Shown: piece after piece, positions 46,745-54,604 of the stretch
Layout of the letters: each line of letters opens with the position of its first letter
Position numbering within the stretch: the stretch's first letter is position 1
Assembly: GCF_018308945.1 (NCBI RefSeq)
Contig: NZ_CP070501.1
Span: 930,001-994,000 of the forward strand
Reading direction: 5' to 3'
Length of the DNA stretch: 64,000 bases
From: Agrococcus sp. Marseille-Q4369
GTDB lineage: Bacteria; Actinomycetota; Actinomycetes; Actinomycetales; Microbacteriaceae
Program-made: the position numbers and the translations under genes
The notes under the pieces: generated by a model
The model's database searches: none
What the model saw: only the letters and a program-made list of their open reading frames with translations
What the model was told of the DNA's origin: nothing

Positions 46745-47674
46745 ATGGCGCGCATCTTCGACGACATCACGGCCACGATCGGCGGCACTCCCCTCGTGCG
46801 GCTCGGCCGCACGAACGACACGCACGCGACCGTGCTCGTCAAGATGGAGTCCTTCAACCCCGCGGGTTCCGTGAAGGACCGCATCGGCCGCGCGATCATC
46901 GACGCCGCCGAGGCGTCGGGCGAGCTGCAGCCGGGTGGGACGATCGTCGAGGGCACGAGCGGCAACACGGGCATCGCACTCGCCTTCGTCGGCGCGGCCC
47001 GCGGCTACCGGGTGATCCTCTCGATGCCGGAGACGATGTCGGTGGAGCGGCGCAACATCCTCAAGGCCTACGGCGCCGAGCTCGTGCTCACGCCCGGCCC
47101 CGACGGCATGCGCGGCGCCGTGGAGCGCGCGCAGCAGATCGTCGCCGAGACGCCCGGCGCGATCCTCGCGCGCCAGTTCGAGAACGAGGCGAACGTCAAG
47201 GTGCACCGCGAGACGACCGCCGAGGAGATCTGGGCCGACACCGACGGCGACGTCGACGTCTTCGTCTCGGGCGTGGGCACGGGCGGCACGGTCACGGGCG
47301 CGGGCGGCCGCCTCAAGGAGCTCAAGCCCGAGCTGCACCTCGTCGCCGTCGAGCCCGCGGATTCGCCGCTGCTGACCAAGGGCCAGGCGGGCCCGCACAA
47401 GATCCAGGGGCTCGGCGCGAACTTCGTGCCGGCGCTGCTCGACACCGACGTCTACGACGAGGTGATCGACGTCGAGCTCGACGACGCCGTGCGCGTCGGC
47501 CGCGAGCTCGCGGCGCGGGACGGCATCTTCGCCGGCATCTCCTCGGGCGCGATCGTGTGGGCCGCGCTCGAGATCGCGCGCCGCCCCGAGTCGGCCGGCA
47601 AGACGATCGTCGCGGTCGTGTGCGACACGGGCGAGCGCTACCTCTCGATGCCGATCTTCGCCGACCTGGCCTGA
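46745..47674 (+). CDS. cysK: Cysteine synthase A (O-acetylserine sulfhydrylase)
   Basis: A PLP enzyme of 309 residues that makes cysteine from O-acetylserine and sulfide. Signature pieces are [19 protein letters not shown] with the PLP Lys, [13 protein letters not shown], the [10 protein letters not shown] phosphate loop and GISSGA. A good Shine-Dalgarno (AAAGGAAAG) lies just before ATG 46745, which is why the in-frame ATG 46730 is rejected. A -10-like TACAGT lies at 46703-46708. cysE follows by eight bases, and the two enzymes form the cysteine synthase complex. Confidence 0.97.
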   Translation: MARIFDDITATIGGTPLVRLGRTNDTHATVLVKMESFNPAGSVKDRIGRAIIDAAEASGELQPGGTIVEGTSGNTGIALAFVGAARGYRVILSMPETMSVERRNILKAYGAELVLTPGPDGMRGAVERAQQIVAETPGAILARQFENEANVKVHRETTAEEIWADTDGDVDVFVSGVGTGGTVTGAGGRLKELKPELHLVAVEPADSPLLTKGQAGPHKIQGLGANFVPALLDTDVYDEVIDVELDDAVRVGRELAARDGIFAGISSGAIVWAALEIARRPESAGKTIVAVVCDTGERYLSMPIFADLA

Positions 47675-47682
47675 GGAGCACG

Positions 47683-48237
47683 GTGGGCCTGCTCAACATC
47701 CGCGAGGACATCGAGAACGCGAAGCGGCACGACCCCGCCGCTCGCGGCGCGCTGACGATCGCGCTCACCTACTCGACCCTGCACGCGGTGTGGGCCCACC
47801 GCATCCATCACCGCCTCTGGCACGCCGGTGCGCGCTCGCTCGCGCGCGCCGGCAGCCAGGTCGCGCGGTTCATGACCGGGGTCGAGATCCACCCGGGCGC
47901 GCGACTCGGGCGGCGGTTCTTCATCGACCACGGCATGGGCGTCGTCATCGGCGAGACGGCCGAGACCGGCGATGACGTCATGCTCTACCACGGCGTCACG
48001 CTCGGCGGCACGGCGAACGCTGCGGTCAAGCGCCACCCGACGCTCGGGCACCGCGTGCTCGTCGGGGCCGGCGCGAAGATCCTCGGACCGATCGCGCTCG
48101 GCGACGACGTCAAGGTGGGCGCGAACGCCGTCGTCCTGAAGGACGCGCCGTCTGGCGTCACGCTCGTCGGCATGCCCGCGAAGCCGGTCGGCGGCACGTC
48201 GCCCGCGGAGCTGCCGCACATCGAGTACTCGATCTGA
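47683..48237 (+). CDS. cysE: Serine O-acetyltransferase
   Basis: A 184-residue hexapeptide-repeat acetyltransferase that makes O-acetylserine for CysK. The left-handed helix region holds [29 protein letters not shown], with the catalytic His-Asp pair, followed by LYHGVTLGG. It ends in HIEYSI: the C-terminal Ile is the residue that inserts into the CysK active site in the known complex. The N-terminal domain is short, as in small CysE forms. The GTG 47683 start is supported by GAGGAG four to five bases upstream. Confidence 0.96.
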   Translation: MGLLNIREDIENAKRHDPAARGALTIALTYSTLHAVWAHRIHHRLWHAGARSLARAGSQVARFMTGVEIHPGARLGRRFFIDHGMGVVIGETAETGDDVMLYHGVTLGGTANAAVKRHPTLGHRVLVGAGAKILGPIALGDDVKVGANAVVLKDAPSGVTLVGMPAKPVGGTSPAELPHIEYSI

Positions 48238-48250
48238 GCGCCTGCCGCTC

Positions 48251-48380
48251 CTCGAGCGGTCACTTCCGCCCGCGAACGGTCACTTCCGCCCGCGAACGGT
48301 CACTTCCGCCCGCGAACGGTCACTTCCGCCCGCGAACGGTCACTCCGGCCTGCGAGCGGTCAACTCCGCCTGCGAGCCAG
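48251..48380 (+). repeat. Tandem array of 20-bp repeats, left arm
   Basis: Six units with an exact 20-bp period begin at 48261. The unit is CACTTCCGCCCGCGAACGGT; four consecutive copies (48261-48340) are identical and two (48341, 48361) are degenerate, with a partial copy before. The shared core GGTCACTTCCGC reappears in reverse in the right array. It starts 14 bases after the cysE stop. Confidence 0.95.
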
Positions 48381-48420
48381 CAGCTTGTGGCGGACGCAGC
48401 CTCGCCACGCGTCGCGGCGG

Positions 48421-48563
48421 CGGCTCAGATGGGTGACCGCTCAGACGCGGAAATGACCATTCGCACGCGGAAGTGACCGCTCAGACGCGGAAGTGACCTG
48501 TCAGACGCGGAAGTGACCGCTCAGACGCGGAAGTGACCTGTCAGACGCGGAGCTGACCGCTCA
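48421..48563 (-). repeat. Tandem array of 20-bp repeats, right arm (inverted)
   Basis: Seven 20-bp units from 48421 to 48560 of type TCAGACGCGGAAGTGACCGC carry the core GCGGAAGTGACC, the reverse complement of the left-arm core. Unit ends alternate CCGC, CCAT, CCGC, CCTG, CCGC, CCTG, CCGC, a 40-bp higher-order pattern. The last unit abuts the stop of the SMR gene. The 40 bp between the arms equals two periods, so the whole tract keeps one 20-bp register. Confidence 0.93.
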
Positions 48564-48953
48564 CGGGCCTGCGGCGCCGGACGGCCGGGCGGTGGCGGCG
48601 GACGCGGTGGCCTCGGCTGGGTCCGAGCGCTCGGTGAGCGCGAGGCCGGCGACCGCGACGAGGATGCCGGCGAGGAAGAGCAGCATGAGCGGGTTCCAGG
48701 GCTGCGCGCCGGTCGCGAGCGCCCAGATCACCGTGAGCGCGCCACCCACGCCCGTCCAGACGGCGTAGCCCGTCGCGAGCGGGATCGTCTGCACCGCCCG
48801 CTCGAGGCCGATGAAGCTCGCGACCGCCGCGATCGCGAACACGACCGTCGGCACGGGCCGCGAGAAGCCCTCCGACTGCCCGAGCGCCGTCGCCCAGACG
48901 GCCTCGAGCACGGCGCTCACGAGCAGCACGGCCCACGCGGTTCCGCGGCGCAT
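48561..48953 (-). CDS. SMR family transporter, second subunit of a pair
   Basis: 130 residues: four helices plus a C-terminal tail of about 25 Ala/Thr/Pro-rich residues. The active-site Glu is in AVLEAVWATALGQSEGF. GYAVWTGVGGALT matches helix 3 of guanidinium exporters. The gene starts one base after its partner ends, so the two probably form a heterodimer. Expression should follow the guanidine riboswitch of the pair. Confidence 0.9.
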   Translation of the reverse strand: MRRGTAWAVLLVSAVLEAVWATALGQSEGFSRPVPTVVFAIAAVASFIGLERAVQTIPLATGYAVWTGVGGALTVIWALATGAQPWNPLMLLFLAGILVAVAGLALTERSDPAEATASAATARPSGAAGP

Positions 48954-48954
48954 G

Positions 48955-49269
48955 TCAGCTCACCAGCTTCAGGCCGACGAGGCAGCCGACGAGCAGCACG
49001 AGCAGCAGCGAGCGCACGAGCGTCAGCCGCTCCTTGCCGCGCGCGACCTGCAGGACCACGGTCGCGACCGCTCCCACGCCGACCCACACCGCATACGCCG
49101 TGCCTGTCGCGATCTCGAGCATCGCCCACGCGAGCCCGCCCATCGACGCGGCCATCGCGACGACGAACAGCACGGTCGGCCGCCACTTGCGGAAGCCCTT
49201 CGACGACTGCATCGCAGCCGCCCAGACGGCCTCGAGGAGGCCGGAGGCGATCAGGATCACCCAAGACAT
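48955..49269 (-). CDS. SMR family guanidinium exporter subunit (Gdx/SugE type)
   Basis: A 104-residue, four-helix proton-coupled exporter. The essential Glu is in GLLEAVWAAAMQSSKGF. The helix 3 motif GTAYAVWVGVGAVATVV and the K-GF pattern after helix 1 agree with the Gdx subclass rather than EmrE. A guanidine-III riboswitch immediately upstream strongly supports guanidinium as substrate. ATG 49269 is preceded by GGGGA six bases upstream, a ribosome-binding site next to the riboswitch end. Confidence 0.93.
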   Translation of the reverse strand: MSWVILIASGLLEAVWAAAMQSSKGFRKWRPTVLFVVAMAASMGGLAWAMLEIATGTAYAVWVGVGAVATVVLQVARGKERLTLVRSLLLVLLVGCLVGLKLVS

Positions 49270-49281
49270 GACGAGTCCCCA

Positions 49282-49326
49282 CTGGCCGTCTTGTCGCGCT
49301 GCGGGTACAGCTCCCTCGTCCGCGGA
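49282..49326 (-). ncRNA. Guanidine-III (ykkC-III) riboswitch
   Basis: On the minus strand the segment contains, in order, GCGGACGAGG, GUACCCGC and GACAAGACGGC, the conserved blocks of the class III guanidine aptamer. The pairing GCGG/CCGC replaces CCGG/CCGG of the Thermobifida fusca aptamer as I recall it. GCUGU pairs with ACGGC by one wobble, giving the pseudoknot, so changes are compensatory. It ends a few bases before the GGGGA ribosome-binding site (about 49276-49280), suggesting control of translation. Confidence 0.9.
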
Positions 49327-49348
49327 TCCGGCGTCGGATCCAGCCTCC

Positions 49349-49354
49349 AGGGTA
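49349..49354 (-). promoter_or_regulatory. Possible -10 element TACCCT of the riboswitch transcript
   Basis: TACCCT lies about 23 bases upstream of the aptamer on the minus strand, a suitable distance for transcription to start just before it. No clear -35 is seen. Confidence 0.4.
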
Positions 49355-49365
49355 GCAACCGGGGC

Positions 49366-49731
49366 TCAGTCGGGCCGGTCGGCGGCGAGCGACGCGTGCG
49401 CCCGCCAGGTCGCGAGCACGAGCCCGACGACGAGCACGATCGCGGCGAGCACGGCGAGCACCGCCCACTCCTCGACGCCTGCCGCGAAGGCCGCGACGAG
49501 GGCGCCGATGGCCGCGACGGCGGCGACCGAGCCTGCGAGCCAGGTGAGCGGCGTCGCCGCGCGGTGCGCGCTCCGGTAGGTGAACGCATCCGCCCGCAGC
49601 CGCTTGCCCGGCAGGCCGAGCACGCCCGTCGAAACGACGCGGCCGAGGCCGATCGCGTGCACGACGATCGCGATGGCGATCGCGCCGAGCGCGAGCAGCA
49701 CCGAGCCGACGGCCATCAGGGCGACTTCCAT
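49366..49731 (-). CDS. Small membrane protein, possibly SdpI-like
   Basis: 121 residues with three hydrophobic helices: EVALMAVGSVLLALGAIAIA, TWLAGSVAAVAAIGALVAAF and WAVLAVLAAIVLVVGLVLA. The stretch GKRLRADAFTYRSAHRAATPLTWLAG between the first two faintly recalls the G-x-R-T...W pattern of SdpI proteins, but this is weak. ATG 49731 is preceded by GAGGC; an open frame extends to 49773. The function is unknown. It lies upstream of the SMR pair on the same strand. Confidence 0.6.
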   Translation of the reverse strand: MEVALMAVGSVLLALGAIAIAIVVHAIGLGRVVSTGVLGLPGKRLRADAFTYRSAHRAATPLTWLAGSVAAVAAIGALVAAFAAGVEEWAVLAVLAAIVLVVGLVLATWRAHASLAADRPD

Positions 49732-49748
49732 GCCTCGATCCTGGCACG

Positions 49749-50345
49749 TCAGCTCGCGGGCGCCCTCCCCCACGTGATCGCGTCGCGCACGGCACCGGGG
49801 GCGGATGCGTGCAGCTCGGCATCAGGGAGCGCGCCGAGCGCGTCGTTCACGGTCGAGAACGCGATGCGCGCGGCGATGTAGGCGGTGAGCGCGACGATCG
49901 TCCGGTCGTCGAGGCCGACGTCGCGGAGCGCGGCGACGTCGTCCGCGGTCGTGCTGTTGGGGTCGCGCGCGAGCCGGCGCGCCCACGCGGCGATCACGCG
50001 CTCCGAGACATCGAGCGCGCTGCCGCCGGCCGCCTCCTCGCCGCGCAGCACCGCGGCCGCGGTCGCCGGATCGCTCGCACGCGCGAGCCTGCCTCCCCAG
50101 GCGAACGAGCAGTAGGAGTCGCGCAGCGCCCCCGCGAGCGCGCTGACGACGACGCCCTTGAGCCGGAAGCCGAGCCTCGCCGCCTCGGCGGAGGCGGTCG
50201 CGAACGCCGTCCACGCGTCGTGCACCTCGGGCGCGTGCGCCCACACGCGCGTGAGGTTCATGACGTAGCCGTCGCCCTCGAGGTCGTCGCCGTACATCGC
50301 CTCGACCGCCGCGCTCGGCGCCGGCTCCCCCACGAACGCGCCCAT
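49749..50345 (-). CDS. Carboxymuconolactone decarboxylase/AhpD-fold protein
   Basis: A 198-residue all-helical protein of the CMD/AhpD-like superfamily. The core is LRDSYCSFAWGGRLA...AAVLRGEE and LRDVGLDDRTIVALTAYIAARIAFSTVNDALGALPD, the last part being typical of this group. Only one Cys of the redox CxxC pair and no following His is present, so peroxidase activity is doubtful. ATG 50345 was chosen because GAGGAGG lies about six bases upstream; the frame is open to 50396. Confidence 0.8.
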   Translation of the reverse strand: MGAFVGEPAPSAAVEAMYGDDLEGDGYVMNLTRVWAHAPEVHDAWTAFATASAEAARLGFRLKGVVVSALAGALRDSYCSFAWGGRLARASDPATAAAVLRGEEAAGGSALDVSERVIAAWARRLARDPNSTTADDVAALRDVGLDDRTIVALTAYIAARIAFSTVNDALGALPDAELHASAPGAVRDAITWGRAPAS

Positions 50346-50411
50346 GCCGCCTCCTCGCTCGGCGCCAGCGTAGGGCGCGGCGGATGCGTCGTCCATGCCT
50401 GGGGCACCGGA

Positions 50412-50873
50412 TCAGCCGGTCTCGACGAGGCGGTGAGCCTCTCCGGGCCCCGGCCACTCGAAGCCCTCGACGTAGGCGCGCAGCGCCTCGTCGTCCAGCA
50501 CGACGGAGTCGGGGCCCGGCTCGCGCTCGTGGAGGCGCTCGAGGAGCCTCGGCAGCGGCGCGCGCACGACGACGATCTCGACGCTCACGCCCATCGCGCC
50601 GCAGCGCATCCGCCACCGATCCCGCACCGCCCGCGTCGAGAGCGACGCGTCGAGCACGACGTCGCGGTCGGCGAGCACGGCGCCCTCGAGCCGCCGCAGG
50701 AAGTCGGCGTCGATCTGCTCGACGAGCTCGCGGGTCGGCTTGCCGTCTCGCACGCCGCGAGCCCACGCCTCGCGGTCGTAGGAGAGCACGCGCGCGCCGG
50801 CGGCCTCGAGGCCGCGCGCGATCGTCGTCTTGCCCGCGCAGGCGGGGCCGCACAGCAGCGTGACGAGCGCCAT
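50412..50873 (-). CDS. P-loop AAA-type kinase-like protein
   Basis: A 153-residue single-domain P-loop protein with Walker A GPACAGKTT near the N-terminus and a strand-Asp VVLDASLSTRAVRDRWR that fits the substrate Asp and lid region of small kinases related to zeta toxin or gluconate kinase. An antitoxin-like partner is not seen, and the substrate is unknown. ATG 50873 is seven bases after TAGGCT. Confidence 0.8.
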   Translation of the reverse strand: MALVTLLCGPACAGKTTIARGLEAAGARVLSYDREAWARGVRDGKPTRELVEQIDADFLRRLEGAVLADRDVVLDASLSTRAVRDRWRMRCGAMGVSVEIVVVRAPLPRLLERLHEREPGPDSVVLDDEALRAYVEGFEWPGPGEAHRLVETG

Positions 50874-50880
50874 GCGCGCG

Positions 50881-50886
50881 AGCCTA
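50881..50886 (-). promoter_or_regulatory. -10 element TAGGCT of the P-loop kinase gene
   Basis: TAGGCT plus seven bases leads to ATG 50873, again leaderless geometry. Confidence 0.5.
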
Positions 50887-50912
50887 GCCGCGCGCGCCGC
50901 CGAGGCGGCGGC

Positions 50913-51155
50913 TCAGGCTCGGAGCGCGCGCTCTGCCCGTCGGTGCGGCCGCACCGCGAACCACGCGATCGGGCCGACGACCGGCAGCGCGAGGATCACG
51001 AGCACCCAGATCGCCGCCTCGGTGCCGCGGATCTCCGCGGCCCGCACGAGCTGCGCGATCGCGACGACCGCGAGGCTCGCGATCGCCAGCAGCGCGATCG
51101 TCCACACGACGTCGTAGCCGGCGGGGAGGAGCGGGTTCGCGGCGGTGGTGAGCAT
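50913..51155 (-). CDS. PLDc_N-domain small membrane protein
   Basis: 80 residues with two helices: VVWTIALLAIASLAVVAIAQL and AIWVLVILALPVVGPIAWF. The second, ending in P-V-x-G-x-I-A-W-F, is the phospholipase D nuclease N-terminal (PLDc_N) signature found as a stand-alone anchor in many Gram-positive bacteria. The tail is short and basic. ATG 51155 is six bases after TAGCGT. Function unknown. Confidence 0.8.
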   Translation of the reverse strand: MLTTAANPLLPAGYDVVWTIALLAIASLAVVAIAQLVRAAEIRGTEAAIWVLVILALPVVGPIAWFAVRPHRRAERALRA

Positions 51156-51161
51156 GCCGTG

Positions 51162-51167
51162 ACGCTA
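51162..51167 (-). promoter_or_regulatory. -10 element TAGCGT of the PLDc_N gene
   Basis: TAGCGT plus six bases leads to ATG 51155. Confidence 0.45.
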
Positions 51168-51305
51168 GCAGCCGCACGCCCCGGTGGTCCGCCTCAGCGC
51201 ACGTCGACCCGGATGACCGAGCCGATGTCCGCGGACGTCGAGTCGATCGTGACGCATGCCGAGCGGTCGTCGCGCGGTCATGCCCGCGACGCTCGCAGCG
51301 GCGGG

Positions 51306-52385
51306 TCAGGCGTCGCCGCCGAGGGCCGCGAGCCGCGCCTCCTCGTCGGCCGCGATGCACGAGTCGATGACGGGCTGCAGCGCGCCGTCCATGACCGTGT
51401 CGAGGTTGTAGGCCTTGAACCCCGTGCGGTGGTCGGCGATGCGGTTCTCGGGGAAGTTGTAGGTGCGGATGCGCTCGGAGCGGTCCATGCCGCGGATCTG
51501 CGAGCGGCGCGCGTCGGACGCGGCCGCGTCGAGCTCTTCCTGCTGCTTCGCGAGCAGGCGGGCGCGCAGCACGCGCATCGCCGCCTCGCGGTTCTGCAGC
51601 TGGCTCTTCTCGTTCTGCATCGACACGACGATGCCGGTCGGCACGTGCGTGATGCGCACCGCCGAGTCGGTCGTGTTGACCGACTGGCCGCCGGGGCCCG
51701 ACGATCGGAAGACGTCGATCTTCAGGTCGTTCTGGTCGATCTGCACCTCCTCGGGCTCGTCGACCTCGGGGAAGACGAGCACGCCGGTCGTGGAGGTGTG
51801 GATGCGTCCCTGCGTCTCCGTCGCGGGCACGCGCTGCACGCGGTGCACGCCGCCCTCGTACTTGAGCGACGCCCAGACGCCCTCGGCGGGATCGTTCGAG
51901 GAGCCCTTGATCGCGATCTGCACGTCCTTGAAGCCGCCCATGTCGGAGGGCGTCGACTCGAGCATCTCGACCTTCCAGCCGCGGCTCGTCGCGTAGTGCG
52001 AGTACATGCGCACGAGGTCGGCCGCGAAGAGCGCCGACTCCTCGCCGCCCTCGCCGCCCTTGACCTCCATGATGACGTCGCGGCCGTCGTCGGGGTCGCG
52101 CGGGATGAGGAGGCGGCGCAGCCGCTCCTCCGCCTCGTGCGCGGCCTCCTCGAGCGCCGGCACCTCCTCGGCGAACGCCTCGTCCTCGCGGGCGAGCTCT
52201 CGCGCCGCCGCGAGGTCGTCGACGCTCGCGCGCCAGCGCTCGTGCGCCGCCTTGACCTGGCTGAGCTCGGCGTAGCGCCGGTTCACCCGGCGCGCACGCC
52301 CGGCATCGGCGTGCAGCGCCGGGTCGGCGAGCTGCGACTCGAGGTCGGCGTGCTCGGCGAGGAGGCCCGAGACCGACTCGAACAC
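51306..52385 (-). CDS. prfA: Peptide chain release factor 1
   Basis: RF1 recognises UAA and UAG and releases the peptide with the GGQ loop. In 359 residues it has [21 protein letters not shown], and the length, without an in-frame UGA frameshift site, fits RF1 rather than RF2. [12 protein letters not shown] lies in the middle domain. The GTG start at 52385 is one base after the rho stop, so the gene is coupled to rho. prmC, which modifies the GGQ, is separated by the accessory insert. Confidence 0.97.
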   Translation of the reverse strand: MFESVSGLLAEHADLESQLADPALHADAGRARRVNRRYAELSQVKAAHERWRASVDDLAAARELAREDEAFAEEVPALEEAAHEAEERLRRLLIPRDPDDGRDVIMEVKGGEGGEESALFAADLVRMYSHYATSRGWKVEMLESTPSDMGGFKDVQIAIKGSSNDPAEGVWASLKYEGGVHRVQRVPATETQGRIHTSTTGVLVFPEVDEPEEVQIDQNDLKIDVFRSSGPGGQSVNTTDSAVRITHVPTGIVVSMQNEKSQLQNREAAMRVLRARLLAKQQEELDAAASDARRSQIRGMDRSERIRTYNFPENRIADHRTGFKAYNLDTVMDGALQPVIDSCIAADEEARLAALGGDA

Positions 52386-52386
52386 C

Positions 52387-54465
52387 TCAGTCCTTGTCGT
52401 GCTGGCCGGGCACCGACTTCGAGACCTTCATGAGGAACTCGACGTTCGACTGCGTCTCCTTGAGCTGCTTGAGCACGAGCTCGAGCGCCTGCTGCGTCTC
52501 GAGGCCCGCGAGCGCGCGCCGCAGCTTCCACATGACCTTCGTCTCCTCGACGCCCATGAGCATCTCCTCGCGGCGCGTGCCGGAGGCGTTGACGTCGACG
52601 GCGGGGAAGATGCGCTTGTCGGCCATGTTGCGCGAGAGGCGCAGCTCCATGTTGCCGGTGCCCTTGAACTCCTCGAAGATCACCTCGTCCATCTTCGAGC
52701 CCGTCTCGACGAGCGCGGTCGCGAGGATGGTGAGCGAGCCGCCGTGCTCGATGTTGCGCGCGGCGCCGAAGAACTTCTTCGGCGGGTAGAGCGCGCTCGA
52801 GTCGACGCCACCCGAGAGGATGCGTCCCGACGGCGGGGCGGAGAGGTTGTAGGCGCGGCCGAGCCGCGTGATGCCATCGAGCAGCACGACGACGTCGTGG
52901 CCGAGCTCGACGAGCCGCTTCGCGCGCTCGATCGCGAGCTCAGCGACGATCGTGTGGTCCTCGGCGGGCCGGTCGAAGGTCGACGCGATGACCTCGCCCT
53001 TGACGGTGCGCTGGAAGTCGGTGACCTCCTCGGGGCGCTCGTCGACGAGCACGATCATGAGGTGCACCTCGGGGTTGTTCTCGGCGATCGCGTTCGCGAT
53101 GGCCTGCATCACGAGGGTCTTGCCGGCCTTGGGCGGCGAGACGATGAGGCCGCGCTGGCCCTTGCCGATCGGCGCGACGAGGTCGATGACGCGCGTCGAG
53201 AGCTTGTTCTGCGTCGTCTCGAGGCGCAGGCGCTCCTGCGGGTACAGCGGCGTGAGCTTCGAGAACTCGACGCGGTTCAGCGCATCCTCGCTCGACATGC
53301 CGTTGATCGAGTCGACGCGCACGAGCGCGTTGAACTTCTGGCGGCTCGAGTGCTGCTCGCCCTCGCGCGGCTGCTTGATGGCGCCGACGACGGCGTCGCC
53401 CTTGCGCAGGCCGTGCTTCTTCACCTGCGCGAGCGAGACGTAGACGTCGTTCTGTCCCGGGAGGTAGCCGGAGGTGCGCACGAACGCGTAGTTGTCGAGC
53501 ACGTCGAGGATGCCGGCGACGGGCAGCAGCACGTCGTCCTCGCGGATCTCAGGCTCGGCGTCCTGGCCCAGCGTGCGCTGGCGGTCTCGACCTCGGCCAC
53601 GGCCGCGGCGCGAGCCCTCGTCGTCCTGCTGCTGCTTGGGCTGCTGGCCGCGCTGGTTGTTCTGGTTGTTCTGGCCGTTCTGACCGCGGCCCCGGCCGCG
53701 GCGCGACGACTCGTCGTCGTCGTCCGAGTCCTGCTCGTCCTGCTGCTGCGAGCCCTTGCCGCGCGAGCGGCGGCGGCGGGAGGTGCCCTCGCGCTGCTGC
53801 TCGCCATCCTGACGGCTCTGCTGCTGCTCGTCGGCGTCGGATGCGTCGTCCGTCGTGCCGCTCTCGGCATCGGCTGCGGGGGCGACCTGCTCGGCGTCGC
53901 CCGCGGGTGCGTCGGCCTGCTCGGCGGGCGCGTCGGCGGCCTTGCGCGAGCGGCTCGCGCGCGGCGAGCGGCGGCCGCGCGCGGGCGCCTCGGCCTGCTC
54001 GTCGGCGGACTGCTCGGTGGTCTCCTCGGCAGCGCTCTGCTCGGTCGCCTGCTCGGCGGCGGGCGCCTCGGGCTGCTGCTCGGTGGCCTGCGCGTCCGAA
54101 GCCGGGGCGTCGGCGGGCGCGGCGTCGGCGGGCGCTGCCTCGGCCGTCGCCTCCTCCTCGGCGGCGGGAGCCGCCTTCTTGCGGCGTGCGGGCGCGCGGC
54201 GCTTCGTCGCGGCGGGCGCCTCTGCCTCGCCGGTCGGCTCGGCACCGGACTCGGCTGCAGCAGGCTCGGCGGCCGGCTGCGCGTCAGCGGCGGGCGCCTC
54301 GGCGGGGGCGGCGTCGGCCTTGGCCGGCTCTGCGGTCACGGTCGCCGTCGACGCGCGACGCGAGCGGCGCTTGGGCGCGGCGGGCGCCTCGGCGGACTGC
54401 TCGGATGCGGAAGCCTCGGGTGCGGCCTCTGCCGCGGCAATGCTGTCGGTGATCTCGCTCGTCAT
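52387..54465 (-). CDS. rho: Transcription termination factor Rho with a long disordered N-terminus
   Basis: 692 residues. The hexameric helicase core (from about residue 310) has the RNA-binding [12 protein letters not shown], Walker [14 protein letters not shown], Walker [17 protein letters not shown] and the Arg finger region [15 protein letters not shown]. The first 300 residues are low complexity: Ala/Glu/Pro repeats, then Ser/Asp/Arg blocks, then an Asn/Gln run ([20 protein letters not shown]). The usual Rho_N helical domain is not recognisable. ATG 54465 has AAGGAG nine bases upstream. A 139-base gap separates it from thrB, consistent with a leader for self-regulation, though none is proven. 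Confidence 0.97.
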   Translation of the reverse strand: MTSEITDSIAAAEAAPEASASEQSAEAPAAPKRRSRRASTATVTAEPAKADAAPAEAPAADAQPAAEPAAAESGAEPTGEAEAPAATKRRAPARRKKAAPAAEEEATAEAAPADAAPADAPASDAQATEQQPEAPAAEQATEQSAAEETTEQSADEQAEAPARGRRSPRASRSRKAADAPAEQADAPAGDAEQVAPAADAESGTTDDASDADEQQQSRQDGEQQREGTSRRRRSRGKGSQQQDEQDSDDDDESSRRGRGRGQNGQNNQNNQRGQQPKQQQDDEGSRRGRGRGRDRQRTLGQDAEPEIREDDVLLPVAGILDVLDNYAFVRTSGYLPGQNDVYVSLAQVKKHGLRKGDAVVGAIKQPREGEQHSSRQKFNALVRVDSINGMSSEDALNRVEFSKLTPLYPQERLRLETTQNKLSTRVIDLVAPIGKGQRGLIVSPPKAGKTLVMQAIANAIAENNPEVHLMIVLVDERPEEVTDFQRTVKGEVIASTFDRPAEDHTIVAELAIERAKRLVELGHDVVVLLDGITRLGRAYNLSAPPSGRILSGGVDSSALYPPKKFFGAARNIEHGGSLTILATALVETGSKMDEVIFEEFKGTGNMELRLSRNMADKRIFPAVDVNASGTRREEMLMGVEETKVMWKLRRALAGLETQQALELVLKQLKETQSNVEFLMKVSKSVPGQHDKD

Positions 54466-54604
54466 GTGCGAGTGCTCCTTACGATGTCGGCCCGCGCGCG
54501 ATGGTCGCGGGCGTGGGACCATGTCTCGCGCTGCGCTCACGGCCGGTTCGGTCGACGGGCGCTTCAGATTGCGGAGAGTGGAGTCAAGAAGTCCCCCCGC
54601 GCGG

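Noticed and set aside
48251-48563. CRISPR array
   Set aside because: The repeats have no unique spacers, the period is a constant 20 bp, orientation inverts halfway and no cas genes are present.
50412-50873. Zeta-type toxin of a toxin-antitoxin pair
   Set aside because: There is a P-loop and a strand with Asp, but no adjacent small antitoxin gene. The neighbours are a CMD-fold protein and a PLDc_N protein.
50913-51155. A duplicated atpF fragment, because MLTTAANPLLPAGYDVVW resembles the AtpF start NPLLPAPYDIIW
   Set aside because: The rest of the 80-residue protein matches the PLDc_N anchor with its own promoter, and no stalk coiled coil follows. The short N-terminal likeness is probably chance or a membrane-entry constraint.
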